Shown: piece by piece, positions 46,212-55,303 of the stretch | How positions within the stretch are numbered: position 1 is the first letter of the stretch | Layout: the number at the start of each line of letters is the position of its first letter | Origin: Cupriavidus laharis | Lineage (GTDB): Bacteria; Pseudomonadota; Gammaproteobacteria; Burkholderiales; Burkholderiaceae | Assembly (NCBI RefSeq): GCF_914271435.1 | Contig: NZ_CAJZAI010000005.1 | Location: 124,001-188,000, forward strand | DNA: 64,000 bases | Direction of reading: 5' to 3' | Notes under the pieces: generated by a model | What the model saw: the letters and a program-made list of their open reading frames with translations, nothing else | Told to the model about the DNA's origin: nothing | The model's database searches: none | Made by a program: the position numbers and the translations under genes

Positions 46212-47102
46212 ATGCCCATGGACATCTTCGGAATACCCCTTCCCGCCATGCTGTCCCAGCTCCTGCTGGGCCTCGTCAATGGCGCCTTCTATGCGATGCT
46301 GAGCCTGGGCCTGGCGGTGATCTTCGGCCTGCTCAACGTCATCAATTTCGCGCACGGCGCGTTGTTCATGCTCGGCGCGGTGCTGGCCTGGATGGGCATG
46401 GAGTACGCCGGGCTCAACTACTGGATCATGCTGGTCCTGTCGCCGCTGGTAGTTGCCGTGCTGGGCGTGGTCATCGAGAAGACCATGCTGCGCTGGATCT
46501 ACAAGCTGGACCATATCTACGGCCTGCTGCTCACGCTGGGCATCACGCTGGTGATCGAAGGGATCTTCCGCTCGATCTACGGCGTATCGGGCCTGCCGTA
46601 CCAGACGCCGGACGCGCTGCAAGGCGCCACGGATCTTGGCTTCATGATCCTGCCGAACTACCGGGCATGGGTCGTGGTGGCTTCGCTGGCGGTGTGCTTT
46701 GCCACCTGGTACGTGATCGAGAAGACCAAGCTCGGCGCCTATCTGCGCGCGGGTACCGAGAACCCCAAGATGGTGGAAGCCTTCGGCGTGAACGTGCCGC
46801 TGATGGTGACGCTGACTTACGGCTTCGGCGTGGCGCTGGCCGCGTTTGCCGGCGTGCTGGCGGCGCCGGTGATCCAGATCTCGCCGCTAATGGGGCAGAA
46901 CCTGATCATCATCGTGTTCGCAGTGGTAGTGATCGGCGGCATGGGTTCGATCATGGGTTCGATCCTGACCGGCCTGGGGCTGGGCGTGATCGAAGGGCTG
47001 ACCAAGGTGTTCTATCCTGAAGCATCGGCGACCGTGGTGTTCTTCATCATGGTGATCGTGCTGCTGCTGCGTCCGGCCGGACTGTTCGGGAGGGAGAAGT
47101 GA
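46212..47102 (+). CDS. livH: Branched-chain-type ABC permease (LivH)
   Basis: Inner-membrane permease of 296 residues with about eight helices. Typical LivH features are GLVNGAFYAMLSLGLAVIFGLLNVINFAHGA and the cytoplasmic loop RAGTENPKMVEAFGVN that contacts the ATPases. ATG 46212 and ATG 46218 are both possible. Its stop overlaps the livM start by one base. Confidence 0.92.
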   Translation: MPMDIFGIPLPAMLSQLLLGLVNGAFYAMLSLGLAVIFGLLNVINFAHGALFMLGAVLAWMGMEYAGLNYWIMLVLSPLVVAVLGVVIEKTMLRWIYKLDHIYGLLLTLGITLVIEGIFRSIYGVSGLPYQTPDALQGATDLGFMILPNYRAWVVVASLAVCFATWYVIEKTKLGAYLRAGTENPKMVEAFGVNVPLMVTLTYGFGVALAAFAGVLAAPVIQISPLMGQNLIIIVFAVVVIGGMGSIMGSILTGLGLGVIEGLTKVFYPEASATVVFFIMVIVLLLRPAGLFGREK

Positions 47103-48130
47103 TGCGTGCAGAATCCACCGTGACGATCAAGGCTGGACAGGCAAAAGAGGGCCATGGCGTGCAGAAGAAACTCTTGTACGGATTACTGCTGCTGGCGCTG
47201 GTGGTGGCGCCGATGGCCGGCGCCTATCCGGTGTTCGTGCTCAAGGTGCTGTGCTTTGCGCTGTTCGCGTGCGCCTTCAACCTGCTGATCGGCTATACCG
47301 GGCTGCTGTCGTTCGGGCACGCGGCGTTCTTCGGCGGCGCAGGCTATATCTCGGGCGAGGCCATGAAGGTGTGGGGCGTGACGCCGGAGATCGGGCTGAT
47401 CCTGGGCACCGCCGGAGGCGCGCTGATCGGCTACGTGGTCGGCTCGCTGGCCATCCGCCGCCAGGGCATCTACTTCTCGATGATCACCCTGGCGCTCGCG
47501 CAGATGCTGTTCTTCATCTGCCTGCAGGCGCCGTTCACGGGCGGCGAGGACGGCCTGCAGGGCATCCCGCGCGGCAAGCTGTTCGGCGTGCTGTCGCTGT
47601 CGGACGACCTGACGCTGTATTACGTGGCGCTGGTGATCATCGTGGCCGCCTTCGCGCTGATCGTGCGCACCGTGCATTCGCCGTTCGGCCAGATCCTGAA
47701 GGCGATCAAGGAGAACGAGCCGCGGGCGATCTCGCTCGGCTACGATGTCGACCGCTTCAAGCTGACCGCTTTCGTGCTGTCGGCCGCGCTGTCCGGGCTG
47801 GCGGGCTCGATCAAGGCGCTGGTGCTGGGTTTCGAGACGCTGACCGACGTGCACTGGTCGATGTCGGGCTCGGTGATCCTGATGACGCTGGTGGGCGGCC
47901 TGGGCACATTGTCGGGCCCGATTGTTGGCGCCTTCATCGTGGTGGCGCTCGAAAACAAGCTTGGCGACATCGGCTCGTTCCTGGCTTCGGCAACGGGCAT
48001 CGAGTGGTTCAATTCGCTTGGCGAGTCCGTGACCATGGTGATCGGCGCGATCTTCGTGATCTGCGTGCTGACCTTCCGCCGCGGCATCATGGGCGAGCTG
48101 ATCGCCCGCATCGGCCGCAAGCAGGAGTGA
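47102..48130 (+). CDS. livM: Branched-chain-type ABC permease (LivM)
   Basis: Second permease, 342 residues, with about nine or ten helices. LivM features are AFNLLIGYTGLLSFGHAAFFGGAGY, the loop AIKENEPRAISLGYDVDRFKL and GGLGTLSGPIVGAF. ATG 47102 has GGGAGGGAGAA upstream. It is the last gene of the first Liv-type operon, followed by a terminator 167 bases on. Confidence 0.93.
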   Translation: MRAESTVTIKAGQAKEGHGVQKKLLYGLLLLALVVAPMAGAYPVFVLKVLCFALFACAFNLLIGYTGLLSFGHAAFFGGAGYISGEAMKVWGVTPEIGLILGTAGGALIGYVVGSLAIRRQGIYFSMITLALAQMLFFICLQAPFTGGEDGLQGIPRGKLFGVLSLSDDLTLYYVALVIIVAAFALIVRTVHSPFGQILKAIKENEPRAISLGYDVDRFKLTAFVLSAALSGLAGSIKALVLGFETLTDVHWSMSGSVILMTLVGGLGTLSGPIVGAFIVVALENKLGDIGSFLASATGIEWFNSLGESVTMVIGAIFVICVLTFRRGIMGELIARIGRKQE

Positions 48131-48296
48131 TCACCGGTCGACATGCCCGATATTGGGGCTAGGGTTTCTTCTAGCTTGTCCCATCTGCACCGCTTCGTTA
48201 CATTTCACACACGGTTTTCGCAGGTTAAATGGAGGCGGAAGCGAGGAGACGACAGGCGCGCACCCGGTGTCGGGTAGCAGCGTTATAAAATAAAGG

Positions 48297-48329
48297 GCGT
48301 TGCCGGGTGATCCTCGGCAACGCTTTTTT
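48297..48329 (+). terminator. Intrinsic terminator after the first Liv-type operon
   Basis: GCGTTGCCG (48297-48305) and CGGCAACGC (48315-48323) form a perfect 9-bp stem followed by six T residues. Confidence 0.93.
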
Positions 48330-48408
48330 CATTCCTGGGTGACTTTTGCCTCACCCGCACCAATTCCGGGCGCCGATGCCGTAACGGCATAACAGGGCTC
48401 GGGGTCAC

Positions 48409-48945
48409 ATGAGACAATGCGGGCTTGCCTTGCAGCCTGCCATGCCGTCCCATCCCGCCGCTTCCCATCCTTCCGAATCGTTCCCGCAGCACCAGGTACG
48501 CCTTGGCACTAGTGCCGACGCGCCACGGCTGGACGCCTGGCTGCAGGCGGCCGCACCGCTGCCCGTGCCGGCGGCGCGAGCGCGGCGGCTGGTGCTGGAA
48601 GGGCTGCTGGCGCAGTCCGGGCAGGGGGTATGCCTGCTGGCGGCAACCAGCGGTGGCGATATCGCCGCCTGCCTGCCGGTGGCGTTGCTGCCAAGCCTCG
48701 CGCTCGGCGGGCTAGTGGCGTGCGCGACAGAGTGGTGGGCCGATGCCGCGGCGGTGCCAGGCGTCAGTGACAATCGCCTGGAGGCCTGCCTGGCCACGCT
48801 GGCTGAGTGGTGCCGCGCCCACGGCATCCGCCATATCCTGCTTGCACCCGGCCTGGCCGACGATACCCCGCCGGCAGGATTTGCCCGGCACGCCAACGGG
48901 TTGTGGCACCGAAACCTGGCACCGGCACCCAAGGTACTGGGCTGA
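48409..48945 (+). CDS. Hypothetical protein, possibly GNAT-like
   Basis: Not firmly recognised. A protein of 178 residues (or 167 from ATG 48442) rich in Ala and Leu. The order of predicted strands and helices, and the closing segment LAEWCRAHGIRHILLAPGLADD...FARHANGLWHRN, recall the C-terminal half of GNAT acetyltransferases, but no acetyl-CoA loop (Q/RxxGxG/A) is present. No signal peptide. The ribosome site is poor. It lies 61 bases before the TSUP gene on the same strand. Confidence 0.55.
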   Translation: MRQCGLALQPAMPSHPAASHPSESFPQHQVRLGTSADAPRLDAWLQAAAPLPVPAARARRLVLEGLLAQSGQGVCLLAATSGGDIAACLPVALLPSLALGGLVACATEWWADAAAVPGVSDNRLEACLATLAEWCRAHGIRHILLAPGLADDTPPAGFARHANGLWHRNLAPAPKVLG

Positions 48946-49006
48946 ACGCCCAGCCCGTCGCATTCCCCCTTCTTCTTTCCCCTTTCGTTTCTCTCTTCCT
49001 GCAATC

Positions 49007-49765
49007 ATGGAGTTCGCATTCCTGGCGGTTGCCGCCTTTCTCGCCGGCCTGATCGATGCGGTGGCCGGCGGCGGCGGCCTGGTCCAGATTCCGGCGCTGT
49101 TTTCGGCCTTTCCCGGCATGCCGCCGGCGACGCTGATCGGGACCAACAAGGTGGCGTCGGTCGCCGGCACAGCCAACGCGGCGATCCGCTACGGGCGCAA
49201 CGTGCGCATCTACTGGGGCGCGACGGCGCCGGCCGTGGTGGCGGCCTTTGTGTTCTCGATGGCCGGTGCCTGGGCCCTCACCATGATTCCCGCCGAGCCG
49301 CTGCGCAAGGCGCTGCCGTTCGTGCTGGTGCTGCTGCTGGCCTACACGGTGGCCAAGAAGGATCTCGGCACCGAGCACGCGCCCTCGCTCAGCGGCACGC
49401 GCGAACGTGCCGCCGCGCTGCTGGCGGGTGCCGCGCTCGGCTTCTACGACGGCGTGTTCGGGCCGGGCACGGGCAGCTTCCTGATGATCGTGTTCGTGCG
49501 TGTGTTCGGCTACGATTTCCTGCACGCCTCGGCTTCCACCAAGGTGGTGAACCTGGCCACCAACCTGGCCGCGTTGCTGCTGCTGGCCGCCAAGGGGCAT
49601 ATCTGGTGGCAGCTTGGCGCGGTCATGGCTGTCGCCAACGTGGCCGGCAGCCAGGTGGGTAGCCGGCTGGCACTGCGCCACGGCAGCGGCTTCGTGCGCA
49701 AGGTGTTCATCGTGGTGGTCAGCGCGTTGATCCTGAAGACGGCGTGGGACGCATTCCTGCGCTGA
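49007..49765 (+). CDS. TSUP-family (TauE/SafE) membrane transporter
   Basis: Inner-membrane protein of 252 residues with about eight helices in two repeats. Family motifs are FLAGLIDAVAGGGGLVQIPAL with GTNKVASVAGT, and GFYDGVFGPGTGSF with STKVVNLATNLAAL. TSUP proteins export sulfite, sulfonates or other organic anions; no sulfur genes are adjacent. The 30 bases before ATG 49007 are almost all pyrimidines with no Shine-Dalgarno sequence, which is unusual among the neighbours. Confidence 0.9.
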   Translation: MEFAFLAVAAFLAGLIDAVAGGGGLVQIPALFSAFPGMPPATLIGTNKVASVAGTANAAIRYGRNVRIYWGATAPAVVAAFVFSMAGAWALTMIPAEPLRKALPFVLVLLLAYTVAKKDLGTEHAPSLSGTRERAAALLAGAALGFYDGVFGPGTGSFLMIVFVRVFGYDFLHASASTKVVNLATNLAALLLLAAKGHIWWQLGAVMAVANVAGSQVGSRLALRHGSGFVRKVFIVVVSALILKTAWDAFLR

Positions 49766-49836
49766 CGCCGCTGCACTGCGATGCGGGTTAATCCTGCTGG
49801 TCGCGATAAATCGCTGTGTTAGACTCGATCCGCATT

Positions 49837-49854
49837 CCCGACCGTACGGTCGGG
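49837..49854. promoter_or_regulatory. 18-base palindromic operator candidate
   Basis: CCCGACCGTACGGTCGGG is perfectly symmetrical and lies about 190 bases before the second Liv-type binding-protein gene. Its GACCGTACGGTC core resembles TetR-family operators. No TetR gene adjoins, so the factor would be encoded elsewhere. Confidence 0.6.
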
Positions 49855-49983
49855 GAATAGCCGCGGCATCTCCGGGGGAGTGGTGCGGACGGGAAAGACG
49901 GGACGGATCCATTGGCTCCATCCTTGCAGGACGCAGGCGCCAGCGATGTGCCTGCGCTGACCCGAGGGGTCGATAAAACAAGA

Positions 49984-50017
49984 GGCATCCGGCGGCCGGG
50001 GCCGTACGGATGCCTTT
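49984..50017 (+). promoter_or_regulatory. Terminator-like hairpin in the leader of the second Liv operon
   Basis: GGCATCCG (49984-49991) pairs with CGGATGCC (50007-50014), followed by TTT, ending about 28 bases before the start codon. It may be an attenuator or 5' stabiliser; the T-run is short. Confidence 0.5.
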
Positions 50018-50044
50018 CCGTTTTCAGGAACCGAAGGAGACAAG

Positions 50045-51196
50045 ATGAACTTCAAGCGCGCCAGCCTGCTGGCCATCGCTGCGGCTGCCCTTGTTGCCGG
50101 CACAGCCAGCGCCCAGGTCAAGGTGGGGGTCACGGTGTCGGCTACAGGTCCGGCGGCATCGCTGGGGATTCCGGAAAAGAACACTTTCTCGCTGATGCCC
50201 AAGGAGATCGCGGGCAAGAAGGTCGAGTACATCATCCTCGATGATGCGTCCGACACCACCACGGCAGTCAAGAACACGCGCAAGCTGATCAGCGAAGACA
50301 AGGTCGACGTCGTGGTCGGTTCCACCGTCACGCCGAACTCGCTGGCCATGGTCGATATCGTGGCCGAGAACGAAACGCCCATGATCACCATGGCCGCTTC
50401 GGCTCGCATCATCGAACCCATGGATGCCAAGCGCGCCTGGGTCTTCAAGACGCCGCAGAACGACTCGCACATGGCCACAGCCATTGCCGAGCACATGACC
50501 AACAACAATGTGAAGACGGTGGCGTTCATCGGCTTCGCGGATGCCTACGGTGACAGCTGGGCGCAGGAATTCGCCAAGGTGGCGGAGATGCGCAAGATCA
50601 AGGTCGTCGCCAACGAGCGCTTTGCGCGCACCGATACCTCGGTGACCGGCCAGGTCCTCAAGATGATGGGCAGCAATGCTGACGCCGTACTGATCGCAGG
50701 CTCGGGTACGCCCGCGGCGCTGCCGGAAAAGGCGCTCAAGGAACGCGGCTACAAGGGCAAGATCTACCAGACCCACGGCATCGCCAACCCCGACTTCCTG
50801 CGCGTGTGCGGCAAGGACTGCGAAGGCACCTTGCTGCCAGCAGGTCCACTGCTCGTGGCTGACCAGCTTCCCGACAGCAACCCGGTCAAGAAGCCGGCCA
50901 TGGCCTACAAGATGGCCTATGAGAAGGCCTTTGGCGGCCAGGTGTCGACGTTCGGCGGCCATGCGTGGGATGCGGGCCTGATCCTGCAGCACGCGATTCC
51001 CGAAGCGCTGAAGAAGGGCCAGCCGGGCACCAGGGAGTTCCGCAAGGGACTGCGCGACGCCATGGAGCAGATCAGGAACCTGCCGGTATCGCACGGCATC
51101 ATGAACATGAGCCCGACCGACCACCTCGGCTTCGACCAGCGCTCGCGCGTGATGGTGCAGATCGTCGGCGGCAAGTGGAAGCTGCTGACGAAGTAA
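50045..51196 (+). CDS. ABC transporter substrate-binding protein (Leu/Ile/Val-type)
   Basis: Periplasmic receptor of 383 residues. A signal peptide ends at about 23 (GTASAQ), followed by the type I binding fold (VKVGVTVSATGPAASLGIPEKN, ILDDASDTTTAVKN, VVVGSTVTPNSLA). One disulfide is likely from CGKDC. It heads the second importer operon (50045-55077). A terminator-like hairpin follows, which should leave it more abundant than the permeases. The ribosome site is GAAGGAGACAAG. Confidence 0.92.
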   Translation: MNFKRASLLAIAAAALVAGTASAQVKVGVTVSATGPAASLGIPEKNTFSLMPKEIAGKKVEYIILDDASDTTTAVKNTRKLISEDKVDVVVGSTVTPNSLAMVDIVAENETPMITMAASARIIEPMDAKRAWVFKTPQNDSHMATAIAEHMTNNNVKTVAFIGFADAYGDSWAQEFAKVAEMRKIKVVANERFARTDTSVTGQVLKMMGSNADAVLIAGSGTPAALPEKALKERGYKGKIYQTHGIANPDFLRVCGKDCEGTLLPAGPLLVADQLPDSNPVKKPAMAYKMAYEKAFGGQVSTFGGHAWDAGLILQHAIPEALKKGQPGTREFRKGLRDAMEQIRNLPVSHGIMNMSPTDHLGFDQRSRVMVQIVGGKWKLLTK

Positions 51197-51229
51197 GCGG
51201 CTGGTTGTTTGCTGGACGAGCAGAAAAGG

Positions 51230-51263
51230 AAGGCGCATGGTGAACCCCATGCGCTTTCTTTTT
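51230..51263 (+). terminator. Intercistronic terminator after the second binding-protein gene
   Basis: GCGCATGG (51233-51240) pairs with CCATGCGC (51247-51254), extended by A-T and G-T pairs and followed by TTTCTTTTTT. Partial read-through would be needed for the downstream permease genes, or they have their own promoter in the following 150 bases. Confidence 0.85.
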
Positions 51264-51413
51264 TCATCCATGTCATCGTTCAGTTCCTGATACTAGGGTT
51301 GCCCTGTATTTCCGCAATAGGCAACCCGTTTACCATTCCGTAATCCCAGCGCACATCGCGCCCTGTCCGCCCCCTTGGCTTGCTGGCAGGTCATTCCACA
51401 ACACGGGGAGACA

Positions 51414-52466
51414 ATGGACCTTTCGATTGCCGCCATCCTGGCGCAAGACGGGATCACCTCAGGCGCGATCTACGCGCTGCTGGCGCTGGCACTGGTGCTG
51501 GTGTTTTCGGTGACCCGCGTCATCTTCATCCCGCAAGGGGAGTTCGTCGCCTATGGCGCGCTGACGCTGGCCGCCATGCAGGCCGGGCAGGTGCCGCAGA
51601 CCAGCTGGCTGCTGCTGGCCATGGGCGTGCTGACGTTCCTGTATGAAACCGTGACCGTGCTGCGCAGCGCGGAACTGCGCCGCACGCTCGCGCGCAGGCT
51701 CGGCGTGCTGGCCGGCAAGTACCTCGTGTTTCCGCTGGCGGTGCACGGGCTCGTCCAGCAATACGGCGCGCAGCCGCTGCCGATGCTGGCGCAGATCGCA
51801 CTGACGCTGCTCGTGATCATTCCGCTCGGGCCGATGCTGTACCGCCTCGCGTATCAGCCGCTCGCGGAAGCGAGCACGCTCGTGCTGCTGATCGTCTCGG
51901 TCGGCGTGCATTTCGCGCTGGTGGGGCTCGGGCTCGTGATGTTCGGCGCGGAGGGTTCGCGTACCGAGGCATTTTCCGACGCGCGCTTCGAGGTGGGCAG
52001 CCTCAGCGTCTCGGGACAGAGCCTGTGGGTCGTGGGCGTATCGGCGCTGCTGATCGGCGCGCTGTATTTCTATTTCGAGCGCACGCTGCAGGGCAAGGCG
52101 CTGCGCGCGACGGCGGTGAATCGCCTTGGCGCGCGCCTGGTGGGCATCGGTACGACGCAGGCGGGGCGGCTGTCGTTCACGCTCGCCGCGGCCATGGGCG
52201 CGCTGTGCGGCATCCTGATCGCACCGCTCACGACCGTGTACTACGAGTCGGGTTTCCTCGTGGGCCTGAAAGGCTTTGTCGGCGCGATCGTCGGCGGGCT
52301 GGTGAGCTACCCGATCGCAGCGCTGGGTGCGCTGCTGGTGGGCCTGCTCGAATCGTATTCGTCCTTCTGGGCCAGCGCGTTCAAGGAGGTCATTGTCTTT
52401 ACGCTGATCATTCCGGTGCTGCTGTGGCGCTCGCTGACGAGCAAGCACGTCGAGGAGGAGGAATAA
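51414..52466 (+). CDS. livH: Branched-chain-type ABC permease (LivH)
   Basis: Permease of 350 residues with about nine helices. It shows GITSGAIYALLALALVLVFSVTRVIFIPQGEFVAYGA and the loop ATAVNRLGARLVGI, with GFLVGLKGFVGAIVGGL near the end. ATG 51414 has GGGGAGACA upstream. An insertion of about 50 residues (about 72-120) makes it longer than the other LivH here. Four bases separate it from the next gene. Confidence 0.9.
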   Translation: MDLSIAAILAQDGITSGAIYALLALALVLVFSVTRVIFIPQGEFVAYGALTLAAMQAGQVPQTSWLLLAMGVLTFLYETVTVLRSAELRRTLARRLGVLAGKYLVFPLAVHGLVQQYGAQPLPMLAQIALTLLVIIPLGPMLYRLAYQPLAEASTLVLLIVSVGVHFALVGLGLVMFGAEGSRTEAFSDARFEVGSLSVSGQSLWVVGVSALLIGALYFYFERTLQGKALRATAVNRLGARLVGIGTTQAGRLSFTLAAAMGALCGILIAPLTTVYYESGFLVGLKGFVGAIVGGLVSYPIAALGALLVGLLESYSSFWASAFKEVIVFTLIIPVLLWRSLTSKHVEEEE

Positions 52467-52469
52467 GCC

Positions 52470-54311
52470 ATGACGATGCTGACCGACAAGCAGGCGGCCG
52501 TGGGCGGCGAACGCGCCGGCACCCGCGCCGGCCTGCAGCGCAACCGCGTGCTGACGCTGCTGTGCATCGTGGTGCTGGCGCTGATGCCGGTGCTGCCGAC
52601 GCCGGAATTCTGGATCACGCTGGGCAACTACATCGGCCTGTACAGCATCGTGGCGATCGGGCTCGTGCTGCTCACTGGCGTGGGCGGCATGACGTCGTTC
52701 GGGCAGGCCGCGTTCGTCGGGCTCGGCGCGTACAGCACCGCGTACCTGACCACGCAGTTCGGGCTGTCGCCGTGGTTCGGCCTGCTGGTGGGCCTGGTGA
52801 TCACCATGGCGTGCGCGTACGTGATTGGTTTGATCACGATGCGCATGTCCGGCCACTACCTGCCGCTGGCCACGATTGCATGGGGCCTGTCGCTGTTCTT
52901 CCTGTTCGGCAATCTGGAGTTCCTCGGCAAGTACGACGGGCTCAATGGCATTCCCGTGCTGTCGCTGTTCGGCGTCGAGCTGCAGTCGGGCCGTTCGATG
53001 TTCTACCTGATCTGGGCCGTGGTGCTGCTCGCAGTGCTGGCCGTGCAGAACCTGCTCAACTCGCGTCCGGGCCGCGCCATGCGCGCGCTCAAGGGCGGTG
53101 GCGTGATGGCCGAGGCGATGGGCGTGAACACGGCGTGGATGAAGGTCGTGGTGTTCGTGGTGGCGGCGGTGCTGGCGTGCGTCTCGGGCTTTCTCTACGC
53201 GCACCTGCAGCGCGCGGTGAACCCGACGCCGTTCGGCCTGAACTACGGCATCGAGTACCTGTTCATGGCCGTGGTCGGTGGCGTGGGCCACGTATGGGGC
53301 GCGGTGCTTGGTGCCGGCCTGCTCACGATCCTCAAGGACACGCTGCAAGGTCTGCTGCCGAAGCTGCTCGGCGCCAACGGCAACTTCGAGATCATCGTGT
53401 TCGGCGTGCTGCTGGTGCTGCTGCTGCAGTACGCGCGCGATGGCCTGTGGCCGTTCCTGCGCCGGCTGTTTCCGTCGGGCCCGCCGGTGCATGCGCCGGA
53501 AGTTGCCGATGCGCTCCCGGTCAGGCAGAAGCCCGAAGCCGGCGAGCTGATCCTGGACGTGCGCGCCGCGCGCAAGCAGTTCGGCGGACTGGTGGCGGTG
53601 AACGACGTCAGCTTCCAGGTGCGCGCCGGCGAGATCGTCGGCCTGATCGGGCCGAACGGTGCAGGCAAGTCGACGACGTTCAACCTGGTCACCGGCGTGC
53701 TGCCGGTCACGCGCGGCGAGGTGCGCTATCGCGGCGAAGTGATATCGGGTCTGCCCTCGCGCGAGATCGTCAAGCGCGGCATCGGCCGTACGTTCCAGCA
53801 CGTGCACTTGCTGCCGACCATGACGGTGCTCGAAAACGTGGCGATCGGCGCGCACCTGCGCGGCGACTTCCGCGCGCAAGGGGGCGTGTCGGCCGCGATG
53901 CTGCGCATGAATCGCGTCGAGGAAGAGAAGCTGCTGTTCGAAGCACGGCGGCAGCTCGAGCGCGTGGGGCTGGCAGACTGCATGTACATGGAGGCCGGCA
54001 GCCTGGCATTGGGCCAGCAGCGCATCCTGGAAATCGCGCGCGCATTGTGCTGCGACCCGGCACTGCTGCTGCTGGACGAGCCCGCCGCGGGCCTGCGCTA
54101 CAAGGAGAAGCAGGCGCTGGCCGAACTGCTGCGCAAGCTGAAGGCGGAGGGCATGAGCGTGCTGCTGGTGGAGCACGACATGGACTTCGTGATGAACCTG
54201 ACCGACCGCCTCGTGGTGATGGAGTTCGGCACGCGCATCGCTGAAGGCGTGCCCGAGGAAGTGCAGAAGAACCCGGCCGTTCTGGAAGCCTACCTGGGCG
54301 GTGTGGAGTAA
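52470..54311 (+). CDS. Fused LivM permease and LivG ATPase
   Basis: Single chain of 613 residues. Residues about 20-340 are a LivM permease (GLVLLTGVGGMTSFGQAAFVGLGAY, loop ALKGGGVMAEAMGVNTAWM). After a short linker, residues about 357-613 are a LivG ATPase with Walker A GPNGAGKSTT (394-403), signature LALGQQRILEIARAL, Walker B LLLLDEPAAGL and His in LVEHDMDF. The reading frame is continuous through the junction, so it is a true fusion rather than two genes. Such LivMG fusions occur in other proteobacteria. Confidence 0.93.
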   Translation: MTMLTDKQAAVGGERAGTRAGLQRNRVLTLLCIVVLALMPVLPTPEFWITLGNYIGLYSIVAIGLVLLTGVGGMTSFGQAAFVGLGAYSTAYLTTQFGLSPWFGLLVGLVITMACAYVIGLITMRMSGHYLPLATIAWGLSLFFLFGNLEFLGKYDGLNGIPVLSLFGVELQSGRSMFYLIWAVVLLAVLAVQNLLNSRPGRAMRALKGGGVMAEAMGVNTAWMKVVVFVVAAVLACVSGFLYAHLQRAVNPTPFGLNYGIEYLFMAVVGGVGHVWGAVLGAGLLTILKDTLQGLLPKLLGANGNFEIIVFGVLLVLLLQYARDGLWPFLRRLFPSGPPVHAPEVADALPVRQKPEAGELILDVRAARKQFGGLVAVNDVSFQVRAGEIVGLIGPNGAGKSTTFNLVTGVLPVTRGEVRYRGEVISGLPSREIVKRGIGRTFQHVHLLPTMTVLENVAIGAHLRGDFRAQGGVSAAMLRMNRVEEEKLLFEARRQLERVGLADCMYMEAGSLALGQQRILEIARALCCDPALLLLDEPAAGLRYKEKQALAELLRKLKAEGMSVLLVEHDMDFVMNLTDRLVVMEFGTRIAEGVPEEVQKNPAVLEAYLGGVE

Positions 54312-54333
54312 CGGTGTGGACAAGGAACGCAAT

Positions 54334-55077
54334 ATGAGCCCGATCCTCGAAGTGAAGGACCTCCATGTCCGCTACGGCAAGGTGGAAGCGGTGCACGGCG
54401 CGAGCCTGAAAGTGGAGGCCGGCAAGATTGTCACGGTGATCGGCCCCAACGGCGCCGGCAAGTCGACCATGCTGAACGCCATCATGGGTGCGCTGCCGGT
54501 CAATGGTTCGTCCAGCGGCACGGTCAGCTATCTCGGCCATGACATGGCGGGTATCCCGGTGGAAGGACGCGTAGCGCGCGGCATGTGCCTGGTGCCGGAG
54601 AAGCGCGAGCTGTTCGCGTCGATGACGGTGGAGGACAACCTGCTGCTGGGTGCCTTCCGGCGCAAGCGAGCCGGGGAGAAGAACTTCCTGGACCAGATGG
54701 ATGTGGTCTACGGCCTGTTCCCGCGCCTGCGCGAACGCGCGCGACAGGACGCCGGCACGCTGTCGGGCGGCGAGCGGCAGATGCTGGCCGTGGGCCGCGC
54801 GCTGATGGCCAAGCCGCAGCTGCTGATGCTCGACGAGCCCAGCCTCGGGCTGGCGCCGCTGATCGTGAAGGAGATCTTCCACATCATCAGCAACCTGCGC
54901 CAGACCGGCGTGGCGACGCTGCTGATCGAGCAGAACGCGCGCGCGGCGCTCCAGGTGGCGGACTACGGCTATGTGATCGAGACCGGCGATATGGCGATGG
55001 AGGGACCGGCGGCGGAGCTGGCCAGCAATCCGAAGGTGATCGAGACCTACCTTGGATTGGCGAAGAAAGCTGCATGA
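54334..55077 (+). CDS. livF: Branched-chain-type ABC transporter ATPase (LivF)
   Basis: ATPase of 247 residues with canonical Walker A GPNGAGKST, signature LSGGERQMLAVGRAL, Walker B LMLDEPSLGLAP and LIEQNARAA. It completes the second importer with the fused LivMG and LivH. ATG 54334 was chosen because GGAACGCAAT precedes it and the domain starts at once. A strong terminator follows. Confidence 0.93.
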   Translation: MSPILEVKDLHVRYGKVEAVHGASLKVEAGKIVTVIGPNGAGKSTMLNAIMGALPVNGSSSGTVSYLGHDMAGIPVEGRVARGMCLVPEKRELFASMTVEDNLLLGAFRRKRAGEKNFLDQMDVVYGLFPRLRERARQDAGTLSGGERQMLAVGRALMAKPQLLMLDEPSLGLAPLIVKEIFHIISNLRQTGVATLLIEQNARAALQVADYGYVIETGDMAMEGPAAELASNPKVIETYLGLAKKAA

Positions 55078-55108
55078 ACCGTAGGGTTAGTTGATAGATG
55101 AATAGTAA

Positions 55109-55133
55109 GGCCCGCGTTAGCGGGCCTTTTTAT
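55109..55133 (+). terminator. Intrinsic terminator of the second Liv-type operon
   Basis: GGCCCGC (55109-55115), GTTA loop, GCGGGCC (55120-55126) then TTTTTATTT. The following 170 bases (to 55303) are AT-rich with no gene. Confidence 0.94.
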
Positions 55134-55303
55134 TTGTCATATGGATACTGAGATGGCTTGACCGATAGGCTTGCTCACTTATATTCGCAAAACGGATGCT
55201 AACTCGTAATTTTCATTAAAAAAATCCGTTTGAAGAATCATTATTGTTGAATGTGGCTTTGTGATTCTTTATATGAATATTCAATGGCGAAAAATAAGCT
55301 GAA

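Noticed and set aside
51459..54332. Minus-strand open frame of 957 codons opposite the second Liv operon
   Set aside because: Same mirror effect; the plus strand codes for clear permease and ATPase proteins.
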